This document shows, one piece after another, positions 56,214 through 64,000 of a DNA stretch of 64,000 nt. The stretch is taken from positions 372,001 to 436,000 of the forward strand of contig NZ_CP014163.1 in the NCBI RefSeq assembly GCF_001543245.1, in the 5' to 3' direction. Source of the stretch: Aerococcus urinaehominis (GTDB taxonomy: Bacteria > Bacillota > Bacilli > Lactobacillales > Aerococcaceae). Each line of letters opens with the position of its first letter. The first letter of the stretch is position 1. The notes below the pieces were generated by a model. The model saw nothing but the letters and a program-made list of their open reading frames with translations. It was not told the origin of the DNA and searched no databases. Both the position numbers and the translations under genes were made by a program.

Positions 56214-57671
56214 TTAGGCTTTTTTAGCTCGTATTTTAAAGACTAGCCCTAAAATCTGAATCGCAACTACTGGTACCATGGCTACCATGGCTATAATGCC
56301 AAAACCGTCTACTAAACTAGTATGGCTAAGTGAGCTAGCAACGCCTTGGGAAAAAGCAAGGATAAAGGTAGCAGTCATAGGTCCAGAAGCTACCCCACCG
56401 GCATCAAAGGCAATACCAGTAAAGAGATCAGGTACGGCAAATGATAGTATAATAGCCAAACCAAAACCAGGCAATAGAAAATGCCATAGTTCTAAGGCCG
56501 GTATTTCTAACCTAAGCATAGACATGGCTACAGCTAGACCAACACCAATCGAAAGCGTAGTCATTAAGAGCTTGTTGGGTATGTAACCACCAGTTACATC
56601 TTCAACTTGGTCACCTAATACATGGACTGCTGGTTCGGCCAAAACCACAAAAAAGCCCATAATAAAGCCAATAAATGGTAGCCAATTAGCATGCGAATTT
56701 GTTAATTCAGTTCCCAAAAACCTGCCCATATCCATAAAACCTGCATTAACACCGACTAAGAAGAGGGTTAGACCCAATAGGGTGTACACAATACCGATAT
56801 TAATATCTCTAATTTGCCGCCGTTTTAACTTAAAAAATCGCCAATTCATAATGATATAAACAACAACAATCGGTATTAAGGCCACCAAAGATTCTAAAAA
56901 GGTATGACCAATAGAGTTAACAAAGGGGGCTAATATACCAGTAGTATATATATAATCTTCTGTAGATCCCTGGAATTGTGTCCCTAAAAGGAGTGTCATA
57001 GCTAGCACCCCTATGATTGGTCCAGTTGACATGGCACCAACTAAACCAAAGGAATCATCCTCAGCACTGTCCCCACCCTTGCTATGGGAGACGCTAGCAC
57101 CTAGGGCTAAAATAAAAGGTGTCGTTAAGGCACCAGTAGTAGCTCCAGAGGCGTCAAAACCCATAGCAATAAAGACATTTTCAGAAAAGAGACAGAGGAG
57201 GAAGATGATACCATAAGCAATTAAGAAGAAATACTTAATCGGCAGGCTAATAATTACCCGATAAACGCCAAAGGCAATCATAATCCCAACCCCAATTGAG
57301 ACCACGCCAACAATCAAGCCAGTTGAGAGAGCACCTCCAGTCGCATCATTGATCTGCTGACCGAGAATCAAAAGATCAGGCTCAGCTACAGTTACTGCAA
57401 AACCCAGTATAAAACTCAGTATCACGGCAAAAGCTTTTGAGCCATTTTCAGCGACTGACCGACCCATTAACTTTCCAATCGGCTCCATCCCAATATCAAT
57501 CCCGAATAAGAATATGGTTAAGCCGATTACTAAAAATATCGCGCCAATAACAAATCGCCAAATCATATCAGCTGGTATATCGACAAAAAAGATGGCTAAG
57601 AGCGCTACTATAATGACGATTGGAACAACTGATGAAATGACTTCTTTAAACTTATCTATAAGTAAGTCCAT
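56214..57671 (-). CDS. DUF1538 membrane protein with internal duplication
   Basis: It is a multi-pass membrane protein of 485 residues, about 12 helices. The two halves repeat each other. VAEPDLLILGQQINDATGG (about 93-111) corresponds to LAEPAVHVLGDQVEDVTGG (about 340-358). IFLFGIDIGMEPIGKLMGRSV corresponds to LFLVGVNAGFMDMGRFLGTEL. This suggests a transporter with two-fold pseudosymmetry. The substrate is unknown. The PII-like gene follows in the same operon, implying allosteric control. ATG 57671 has AGGAGG. Confidence 0.78.
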   Translation of the reverse strand: MDLLIDKFKEVISSVVPIVIIVALLAIFFVDIPADMIWRFVIGAIFLVIGLTIFLFGIDIGMEPIGKLMGRSVAENGSKAFAVILSFILGFAVTVAEPDLLILGQQINDATGGALSTGLIVGVVSIGVGIMIAFGVYRVIISLPIKYFFLIAYGIIFLLCLFSENVFIAMGFDASGATTGALTTPFILALGASVSHSKGGDSAEDDSFGLVGAMSTGPIIGVLAMTLLLGTQFQGSTEDYIYTTGILAPFVNSIGHTFLESLVALIPIVVVYIIMNWRFFKLKRRQIRDINIGIVYTLLGLTLFLVGVNAGFMDMGRFLGTELTNSHANWLPFIGFIMGFFVVLAEPAVHVLGDQVEDVTGGYIPNKLLMTTLSIGVGLAVAMSMLRLEIPALELWHFLLPGFGLAIILSFAVPDLFTGIAFDAGGVASGPMTATFILAFSQGVASSLSHTSLVDGFGIIAMVAMVPVVAIQILGLVFKIRAKKA

Positions 57672-57785
57672 AACTTCCTCCTTTTAAATTTTTCATCATA
57701 TGTATCAAGTTTAACATAATTAAAATTTAATAAGGACTAATAGGCTATTATTTGCGTTAATTGCATATGTAGTTTGCATATTTTG

Positions 57786-57812
57786 AAAAAGAGGCCAGTA
57801 AAACTAGCCTCC
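57786..57812 (-). terminator. Terminator of polC
   Basis: GGAGGCTAG/CTGGCCTC arms around TTTTA, followed by T5 on the minus strand. Confidence 0.82.
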
Positions 57813-57865
57813 TTAACAGATATAAGTATTATCTTTCCTTGTCTCATCTGAGAAAGACCTTAGCA

Positions 57866-60800
57866 TTAGAAATCAAATAAGGATAATTGATTCTCGTCTG
57901 GTAAATGATCAAGGACATGATTTTCAGTCATATAATCAATAATTGTTTGTGAAACCCCTCCTCGCTTACGCAAGTCTTCTTTTGACAAAAAGTCCTGTTC
58001 TTCTCTAGCCTTAACAATTTGTCGGGCCACATTATTACCTAAACCAGGAATAGCTCTGAAAGGTGCAATAAGCGACTGCCCATCCTCACTAATAATAAAT
58101 TCCATAGCGTCAGATTTATTTAGGTCAACCATCTTGAAGGTCATCCCCCGTTCAAGCATTTCATTAGCTAACTCCATAACAGTCTGGACGTTCTTATCCT
58201 TTTGAGTTGCGTCATTACCCTTAGCTTGAATATCAGCAATCGCATTCTTAGTCGTTGATTTACCGTTAACCATGGCCACTAAGTCGAAATCATTGGCCCG
58301 CACTGAGAAATAGGCGCAATAGTACCAAATTGGATGGTGGACCTTAAACCAAGCCACCCGCATAGCATTCAAAACATAAGCGGCCGCATGGGCCTTAGGG
58401 AACATATACTTGATTTTTTCACAAGATTCTAAATACCACTCTGGCACACCATGCTCACGCATAATGGTCTTGTGTTCCTCCGATAGGCCCTTACCCTTAC
58501 GCACCTTTTCCATGATTTGAAAAGCATCAGAATTGTCTAGGCCCTGATGAATTAAGTAAACCATGATATCGTCACGACAACCAATAACCTCAGACAAAGG
58601 CAAACCGTGCTCACGGACTAACACTTCAGCATTTCCTAGCCAAACATCGGTCCCATGAGAAAGTCCAGAAATTTGTAGCAATTCCGCAAAGGTGGATGGT
58701 TTGGTCGCCTCTAACATTTGCCGAGTAAAACCAGTTCCAAATTCAGGAATCCCTAAAGTACCTGTCTTAGAATAAATCTGGTCAGGTGTCACACCCAATA
58801 TCTCTGTACCATTAAAGAGCGCATAAACATCAGGGTCATCAACCGGGATATCAGTTGGACTAATACCAGATAGATCTTGTAATTTTCTAATCATAGTCGG
58901 ATCATCGTGGCCGAGAATATCAAGTTTTAATACATTAGCATCAATGGAGTGGAAATCAAAATGAGTCGTTTTCCATTCTGCCTTCTGGTCATCAGCCGGA
59001 TACTGGATAGGGGTAAAATCATAGACATCCATATAGTCTGGAATAACAATAATTCCCCCTGGATGCTGACCAGTTGTCCGTTTAACCCCTGTTGCCCCTT
59101 TTGCGAGATACTCTTTTTCTGTCTTCCGCAAGTTTAAATTATTATCACGATCATAACCTAGCACGTAACCAAAGGCGGTTTTATCAGCAACCGTACCAAT
59201 CGTCCCAGCACGATAGACATAGTCTTCCCCAAAGAGTTCCTTGGTATAATCATGCGCCCGAGCCTGGTAATCACCGGAAAAGTTTAAATCGATATCAGGT
59301 ACCTTGTCTCCTTTAAAGCCTAAAAAGGTCTCGAAGGGAATATCTTGACCATCTTTATTCATTTGTGTCCCACATTCTGGACAGGGCTTATCAGGTAAGT
59401 CAAATCCTGAGCCAACTGAGCCATCGGTAAAGAAATGGGCATAATGACAATTTGGACAGACATAGTGTGGTGATAAAGGATTGACCTCAGTAATCCCCAT
59501 CATGGTCGCAACAAAGGATGAGCCAACTGACCCGCGAGAGCCAACAATGTAACCATCTTCATTAGATTTTAATACTAACTTTTGACTAATTAGATAAACG
59601 ACTGAAAAACCATTACCAATAATGGATGTTAGTTCTTTTTCTAAACGCTTTTCCACAATTTCTGGTAGTTGGTCACCATAAATAGCCCGTGCTTGCTTAT
59701 AAGAATAATCAGTGATTTCCTGTTCGGCTCCCTCGATTTCAGGCGGATAGAGTCGGTCTTGAATCGGTTCTACATGGTCAAACCAGCTAGCAACTTTTTG
59801 TGAATTAGTAACAACCAGTTCATAGGCCAGTTCCTCTCCCATAAAAGCAAAATCTGCCAGCATCTCATCTGTAGTTCTAAAATGGGCCTTAGGAAAATGT
59901 TTGGTCCGGTTAGATTTAATAGAATGAATTAAAATTTCCCGGTACTGTTTATCTTCAGGATTCAGGTAATGAACATCCCCAGTCGCCACCACTGGCTTGT
60001 CCAGTTCCTTACCGATATTTACTAACTCTTTCATTATATGCTCTAAGTCATTTTCGGTATGAATTTGATCATCAAGAATTAAAGGTTCATACACACCTTT
60101 GGGTTGAATTTCAATAAAATCATAAAATTTGGCCTTATCTAGGGCTTCTGAGCGCCCCTTTTGGACCAGGGTCTCGAAGACTTCACCATTAGCACAAGCA
60201 GACCCAATAACTAAATCCTTGCGATACTTTTTAACCATTGATCGTGGCAAACGCGGCACGCGATAGAAATAATCAACATTTGCTGCCGAGACTAATTTAA
60301 AAATAGCTTTTAAGCCCGCCTGATTTTTAGCATATAGTGTCATATGGAAGGGGCGGGCTTGCTTATAGCTCTCTTTGCCTCCTAGGTTATCATTCAGTTG
60401 ATCGTGATAGTGGTAATCGTGGTCTGCTTGGGCCTCTTGGATAAATTTCCAAGCCAAGACTGCAGTCGTCTCAGCATCATATATAGCCCGGTGGTGTTGC
60501 TCTAACTTGATGTTATAGCGTTTAGATAAGGGACCTAGACCATGGGTTTTAAACTCTGGGTGGAGAAAACGAGAGAGTTCCAAGGTATCAATGACCGGAT
60601 TATCTGCCTCATCCATACCATGCCGCCGATATGCCGCATTAATAAAACCCATATCGAAGCTGGCATTGTGGGCTACTAAAATACAGCCCTCACAAAACTT
60701 AGCATAGTCAGCCATAATTTCAGCTTCTGGCCGTGATCCCGCTACCATAGCATCTGTAATCCCTGTTAGCTCTGTGGTAAAACGACTAAGCGGATGGCCA

Positions 60801-62179
60801 GGATCAATAAACTCTTCAAAAGTATCAATTACATTACCCTTATGCATCTTGACACCGGCAATTTCAATGATTTTATCGTAAACAGAAGATAAACCCGTTG
60901 TTTCCACATCAAAAACCACATAAGTCGCATCACTTAATAACTCATGGGCTTCATTATAAGCGATAGGCGTACCATCATCGACGATATTAGCTTCTAAACC
61001 ATAAATCATTTCGATATTATTCGACTTAGCTGCAGCTGAAGCTTCAGGATAGGCTTGAACCCCGGCATGATCTGTAATGGCAATAGCCTGGTGTCCCCAA
61101 GCAGCTGCTTGTTTTACATAATCACTAATTGTATTGGTTGCATCTAACATCGACATATTGGTATGGAGATGAAATTCCACACGCTTCTGGTCATCCGGAG
61201 CTGTATCTTGGCGGGCAGGCTTTTTAATTTCCTGTAAATCGCGTGCAGTGACCACCAGATCGCGGACAAAGCGGTCATCCATCTGAATATCTCCCCGTAC
61301 TCTTAGCCACATTCCTGGCTTAATCGCTTCAAATATAGCAATATCCTGATCATTGCGGGAAAACATTTGGACTAAGAAGGCGGAAGTATAGTCGGTAATT
61401 TTAGCATTCAGAATACGGCGACCTGTCTTTAAAACCTTGACCTCGACCTCAAAAACAACCCCCTCCATAGCAGCATATCGCTGTTCCTCCAAGTAAGTGT
61501 TCATGGACCGTAATTTTTCATCAGCCGGTATGGTTTTTCCAATAGCGATTTGAACCGGCGGACCAACCTGGTCTGACTTAGCTTGTTTTTCGGCTTGCTG
61601 CTGGGCTGCTTGGGCTAATTTGGCTTGTTCATCAGCAATCCGTTCTTTGCGGGTTTCAAACTGGGCTTGACGGTCATCAGCTGTCGCTTGGTCGACCACA
61701 GTTTTTAATTGAATCTGGTCAAAACCAAGAGTGCTATAGGTTTGCTTAATAACACCGATATAGGAGTCATCAATATGTTTTTGAATAGTGGCATTTTCGA
61801 CACGAATTATGAAAAACTGATCACGATATTCAGGAATTTGACCTTGAAATACTTGGTTAGCTAAACCAGAAGAAATATCGGCTCTTTTAACGACAATTGG
61901 CCAATAATCTAGTAACTCTTCCTGACTATAAACCGCTTGGTCACAGCTAATCCGTATATCTACTCGAGCAATCGCTGCAAAAGCTTCATCTAAAGCCTGG
62001 CTGAAGATCTTAAATAAACTGGCTTGCAGGGGTTTAGGAAAACGAAAGACGAACTGCCAAATCCGTGATTGGGTATGAACTGTAACATTATCGATTTGGC
62101 CAGCTAAAAAATTGGCATCTTCAATTTGCCAATCAATGTGCGTTAATAAAGCTTTAAATAATTCTTGGGGTGATGACAT
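57866..62179 (-). CDS. polC: DNA polymerase III PolC
   Basis: PolC is the Gram-positive replicative polymerase with built-in proofreading. The 1437 residues have N-terminal domains and an OB fold (about 240-320). The PHP domain (about 330-420 and continued after the exonuclease) has EFHLHTNMSMLDATN. The 3'-5' exonuclease (about 420-590) has YVVFDVETTGLS and HNASFDMGF. The zinc-binding C..C segment has CPNCHYAHFF and PCPECGTQ, and the polymerase core has FKGDKVPDIDLNFSGDYQ and KAHAAAYVLNA. I chose the ATG at 62179 (MSSPQELFK) with AGGAGG. It follows rseP without proS between. Confidence 0.98.
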   Translation of the reverse strand: MSSPQELFKALLTHIDWQIEDANFLAGQIDNVTVHTQSRIWQFVFRFPKPLQASLFKIFSQALDEAFAAIARVDIRISCDQAVYSQEELLDYWPIVVKRADISSGLANQVFQGQIPEYRDQFFIIRVENATIQKHIDDSYIGVIKQTYSTLGFDQIQLKTVVDQATADDRQAQFETRKERIADEQAKLAQAAQQQAEKQAKSDQVGPPVQIAIGKTIPADEKLRSMNTYLEEQRYAAMEGVVFEVEVKVLKTGRRILNAKITDYTSAFLVQMFSRNDQDIAIFEAIKPGMWLRVRGDIQMDDRFVRDLVVTARDLQEIKKPARQDTAPDDQKRVEFHLHTNMSMLDATNTISDYVKQAAAWGHQAIAITDHAGVQAYPEASAAAKSNNIEMIYGLEANIVDDGTPIAYNEAHELLSDATYVVFDVETTGLSSVYDKIIEIAGVKMHKGNVIDTFEEFIDPGHPLSRFTTELTGITDAMVAGSRPEAEIMADYAKFCEGCILVAHNASFDMGFINAAYRRHGMDEADNPVIDTLELSRFLHPEFKTHGLGPLSKRYNIKLEQHHRAIYDAETTAVLAWKFIQEAQADHDYHYHDQLNDNLGGKESYKQARPFHMTLYAKNQAGLKAIFKLVSAANVDYFYRVPRLPRSMVKKYRKDLVIGSACANGEVFETLVQKGRSEALDKAKFYDFIEIQPKGVYEPLILDDQIHTENDLEHIMKELVNIGKELDKPVVATGDVHYLNPEDKQYREILIHSIKSNRTKHFPKAHFRTTDEMLADFAFMGEELAYELVVTNSQKVASWFDHVEPIQDRLYPPEIEGAEQEITDYSYKQARAIYGDQLPEIVEKRLEKELTSIIGNGFSVVYLISQKLVLKSNEDGYIVGSRGSVGSSFVATMMGITEVNPLSPHYVCPNCHYAHFFTDGSVGSGFDLPDKPCPECGTQMNKDGQDIPFETFLGFKGDKVPDIDLNFSGDYQARAHDYTKELFGEDYVYRAGTIGTVADKTAFGYVLGYDRDNNLNLRKTEKEYLAKGATGVKRTTGQHPGGIIVIPDYMDVYDFTPIQYPADDQKAEWKTTHFDFHSIDANVLKLDILGHDDPTMIRKLQDLSGISPTDIPVDDPDVYALFNGTEILGVTPDQIYSKTGTLGIPEFGTGFTRQMLEATKPSTFAELLQISGLSHGTDVWLGNAEVLVREHGLPLSEVIGCRDDIMVYLIHQGLDNSDAFQIMEKVRKGKGLSEEHKTIMREHGVPEWYLESCEKIKYMFPKAHAAAYVLNAMRVAWFKVHHPIWYYCAYFSVRANDFDLVAMVNGKSTTKNAIADIQAKGNDATQKDKNVQTVMELANEMLERGMTFKMVDLNKSDAMEFIISEDGQSLIAPFRAIPGLGNNVARQIVKAREEQDFLSKEDLRKRGGVSQTIIDYMTENHVLDHLPDENQLSLFDF

Positions 62180-62204
62180 AAAAACCTCCTGATATAAATA
62201 AGCC

Positions 62205-62232
62205 AAGGTCGAAGTAATCAAACTTCGACCTT
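62205..62232 (-). other. Hairpin between rseP and polC
   Basis: AAGGTCGAAGT and ACTTCGACCTT form 11 perfect pairs with loop TTGATT, followed by GGCTTATTTA. The poor T tract argues against full termination. It may tune polC or mark a processing site. Confidence 0.6.
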
Positions 62233-62241
62233 GCTAAAAAC

Positions 62242-63507
62242 TTATCCAAACAATCTTAAAATATCATTCCAGGTGATCATTACCATTAAAATAAATACTA
62301 AGGCCACACCGATCAAAGATACAATACTCTGAGTTTTTTCACTTACAGGCTTACCACGTATACCTTCAATAACATTAAACACCAGCTTGCCTCCATCCAA
62401 GGCTGGAATAGGCAGGAGATTAACGATACCTAGGTTTACACTAAGCGCGCCTAGCCAGGACAGCAGACCAGTAAATCCCAGTCCAACGACTTGACTGGTT
62501 GCTTGATACATATATACTGGACCACCAAAATAGTTGATATTAAAACCAGTAGTGAAAATCTCTTTAAATACTGCAAAAATGCCTGTAATAATTGCCCAAG
62601 TTTGGCTAAAACCAAAGGCTATCTTAGCCCAAAAAGACGTATTTTTAGGACGATACACACCAATTTGCTTAACTGTCTGGCCATTTTGGCCCTGCTCCAC
62701 ATCAGGTGTAACTGTGATGGATCTTTGTGACCCGTTTCTATCAATAGTTAAGTCAATCGTCTCCTGGTTGCTAGCCTGTACCTGGCTGATAAAGTTATCG
62801 AAACTGCTAATATCTTGACCATCTACGGCAAGCAGTTGATCTCCTGCTTGTAAACCAGCTGCTTGGGCCGGCGAATTTGCTACAATCTCACCAGCAACAG
62901 GCTGGTTAGTCATCACGCCACCTTGAACAAAAGCTAGAATAATAAAGGTAACAATCGCTAAAATAAAGTTATTCATGGGGCCGGCAAAATTTACCATCAT
63001 GCGCTGACCTAGGCTAGCCGCCTGGAATTGCCGATAACGTGGTGCAATTCGGACACGCGTGCCGTCAACTTCCTCGATAATCGCATCTTCGGCCAGATGA
63101 AATTTTTTCACTTGACTGTCGCCATAAGCAATACCAGCAATAAATAAGTCATCTTCTAAATCTGCCTGGTGGACCTCAAGAGGCAAACCTTCCGTATGAT
63201 TAGCTTCAGCATCCATGGAAATAAAATTAACTAGTCCTGAATCATTTTGGCGAATGAGTATTTGTTGACCAACCGCAAGTTCTTCGGCCATCTCTTCCAT
63301 ACCGGCCATCCGGACATAGCCGCCCAAGGGTAACATCCGCACAGTATACGTGGTTTCTTGGCCGCGATGGGAAAAAAGTTTAGGTCCCATACCAATTGCA
63401 AATTCTCTGACCAGAATACCGGCCCGTTTGGCAAAATAAAAATGGCCAAATTCATGAATAATAACTATTAAACAAAATATAAAAATAAAAGCAATAATTG
63501 CTTGCAT
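62242..63507 (-). CDS. rseP: Site-2 protease RseP (RIP metalloprotease)
   Basis: This intramembrane zinc protease cuts anti-sigma factors and leftover signal peptides. The 421 residues hold HEFGH in IIHEFGHFYFAKRAG (about 17-31), the NFAGPMNNFILAI segment, one PDZ domain (about 205-285, VANSPAQAAGLQAGDQLLAVDG) and the second zinc site NLLPIPALDGGKL. Four membrane helices are expected. It lies between cdsA (17 bases upstream) and polC. Confidence 0.96.
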   Translation of the reverse strand: MQAIIAFIFIFCLIVIIHEFGHFYFAKRAGILVREFAIGMGPKLFSHRGQETTYTVRMLPLGGYVRMAGMEEMAEELAVGQQILIRQNDSGLVNFISMDAEANHTEGLPLEVHQADLEDDLFIAGIAYGDSQVKKFHLAEDAIIEEVDGTRVRIAPRYRQFQAASLGQRMMVNFAGPMNNFILAIVTFIILAFVQGGVMTNQPVAGEIVANSPAQAAGLQAGDQLLAVDGQDISSFDNFISQVQASNQETIDLTIDRNGSQRSITVTPDVEQGQNGQTVKQIGVYRPKNTSFWAKIAFGFSQTWAIITGIFAVFKEIFTTGFNINYFGGPVYMYQATSQVVGLGFTGLLSWLGALSVNLGIVNLLPIPALDGGKLVFNVIEGIRGKPVSEKTQSIVSLIGVALVFILMVMITWNDILRLFG

Positions 63508-63524
63508 CAGTTCACCTCAAACTG

Positions 63525-64000
63525 CTAATTAAGATAAGAGAGGACAAAGTAAAAAAGGGGCATAACAATTAATAAATTGTCGAAACGGTCTACTAAACCA
63601 CCATGACCCGGCAAAATATGGCCGGAATCTTTAACCTGGTAGTAGCGTTTCATTGTAGATTCAATTAAATCCCCCATTTGACCAGCCAAAGCCAGAATTA
63701 AGACTAAAATAATATTTTGGCCTGCAGAAATATTGAGACTAGGCGTCAATAGGAGAAAAATTGTACTTAAGGTGTAGGCCCCCACGATGCCACCTATTGA
63801 ACCTTCAATTGTCTTATTTGGAGATACTTCAGGAGCTAACTTGTGCTTACCAACGGCACGACCAACTAGGTAGGCAAAACTATCATTTGCAAAAATAATT
63901 ATTAAGCCTAAAAATAAGTAGCTAAGCCCCATATCACGAATCATCAATAAATAATGATAACCCATGCCTAAATATATGGCAAAAAAACTAACAGCTGCTA
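63525..64000 (-). CDS. cdsA: Phosphatidate cytidylyltransferase CdsA (5' end beyond window)
   Basis: CdsA makes CDP-diacylglycerol for phospholipid synthesis in the membrane. About 158 C-terminal codons are visible; the frame is open to base 64000, so the start lies outside. The signature SPNKTIEGSIGGIVG and the downstream GDLIESTMKRYYQVKDSGHILPGHGGLVDRFD, with its metal-binding aspartates, are clear. An internal ATG at 63965 is not the true start because coding continues before it (AAVSFFAIYLG). The order cdsA-rseP is standard; uppS is expected upstream. Confidence 0.95.
   Translation of the reverse strand, partial: AAVSFFAIYLGMGYHYLLMIRDMGLSYLFLGLIIIFANDSFAYLVGRAVGKHKLAPEVSPNKTIEGSIGGIVGAYTLSTIFLLLTPSLNISAGQNIILVLILALAGQMGDLIESTMKRYYQVKDSGHILPGHGGLVDRFDNLLIVMPLFYFVLSYLN

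Overview
The window is about 64 kb of low-GC chromosome from a Gram-positive bacterium of the order Lactobacillales. The evidence is PolC, class III fructose-bisphosphatase, CggR, HrcA and CtsR regulation, AAGGAGG-type ribosome binding sites, and the gene orders secG-est-rnr-smpB, cggR-gap-pgk-tpiA-gpmI-eno and rimP-nusA-ylxR-ylxQ-infB-rbfA. A member of the Aerococcaceae would fit, but the species cannot be fixed by eye. Most of the window is core genome and most genes lie on the minus strand.

Layout. 1-2.9 kb: leuA and leuB (leuB cut by the left edge), preceded by a 41-codon membrane-peptide gene with its own promoter and terminator. 3-5.6 kb: a zinc alcohol dehydrogenase, a frameshifted mscS, and a minus-strand stretch that looks like an independent structured RNA. 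5.6-12.6 kb: histidine phosphatase, fbp, smpB, rnr, an esterase and secG. 12.6-22.1 kb: serine synthesis (serC-serA), then lower glycolysis under cggR. 22.4-23.4 kb: clpP with a CtsR box, and tRNA-Arg and tRNA-Leu. 23.5-28.4 kb: an amino-acid ABC transporter, a DUF368 lipid-carrier flippase and a CofE-like ligase.

28.4-31.5 kb is the only clearly mobile region. An ISL3-family element (8-bp target duplication GATTTTTT) sits in the poly-T tract of the CofE-like gene's terminator. Its transposase is split by an IS256-family element (8-bp duplication CTATCGGA). Between the ISL3 transposase stop and the right end lies about 210 nt of nested complementary segments, which looks like a large folded RNA. 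This is the most unusual object in the window.

31.5-42.1 kb holds accessory membrane and envelope genes: a Gate-domain protein, LemA with a DUF2207 protein, TrmO, two lipoproteins, a GPH sugar transporter broken by one stop codon, and a divergent glucose-family PTS permease with cre-like sites. 42.3-47.2 kb is the hrcA-grpE-dnaK-dnaJ heat-shock operon, with both a CIRCE-like element and a CtsR box at its promoter. 47.4-55.9 kb is hemW, ribF, truB and the rimP-nusA-infB-rbfA translation operon. 55.9-64 kb holds a PII-like protein with a DUF1538 membrane protein, polC, rseP and cdsA (cut by the right edge).

How they work together. The central block turns triose phosphates into phosphoenolpyruvate, and serC-serA take 3-phosphoglycerate from it for serine. 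CggR, CcpA-type sites, CtsR and HrcA tie sugar supply and protein damage to expression. Two transporters or channels (mscS, GPH) carry single disabling changes and the ISL3 transposase is interrupted. No CRISPR array, prophage or resistance gene was seen.
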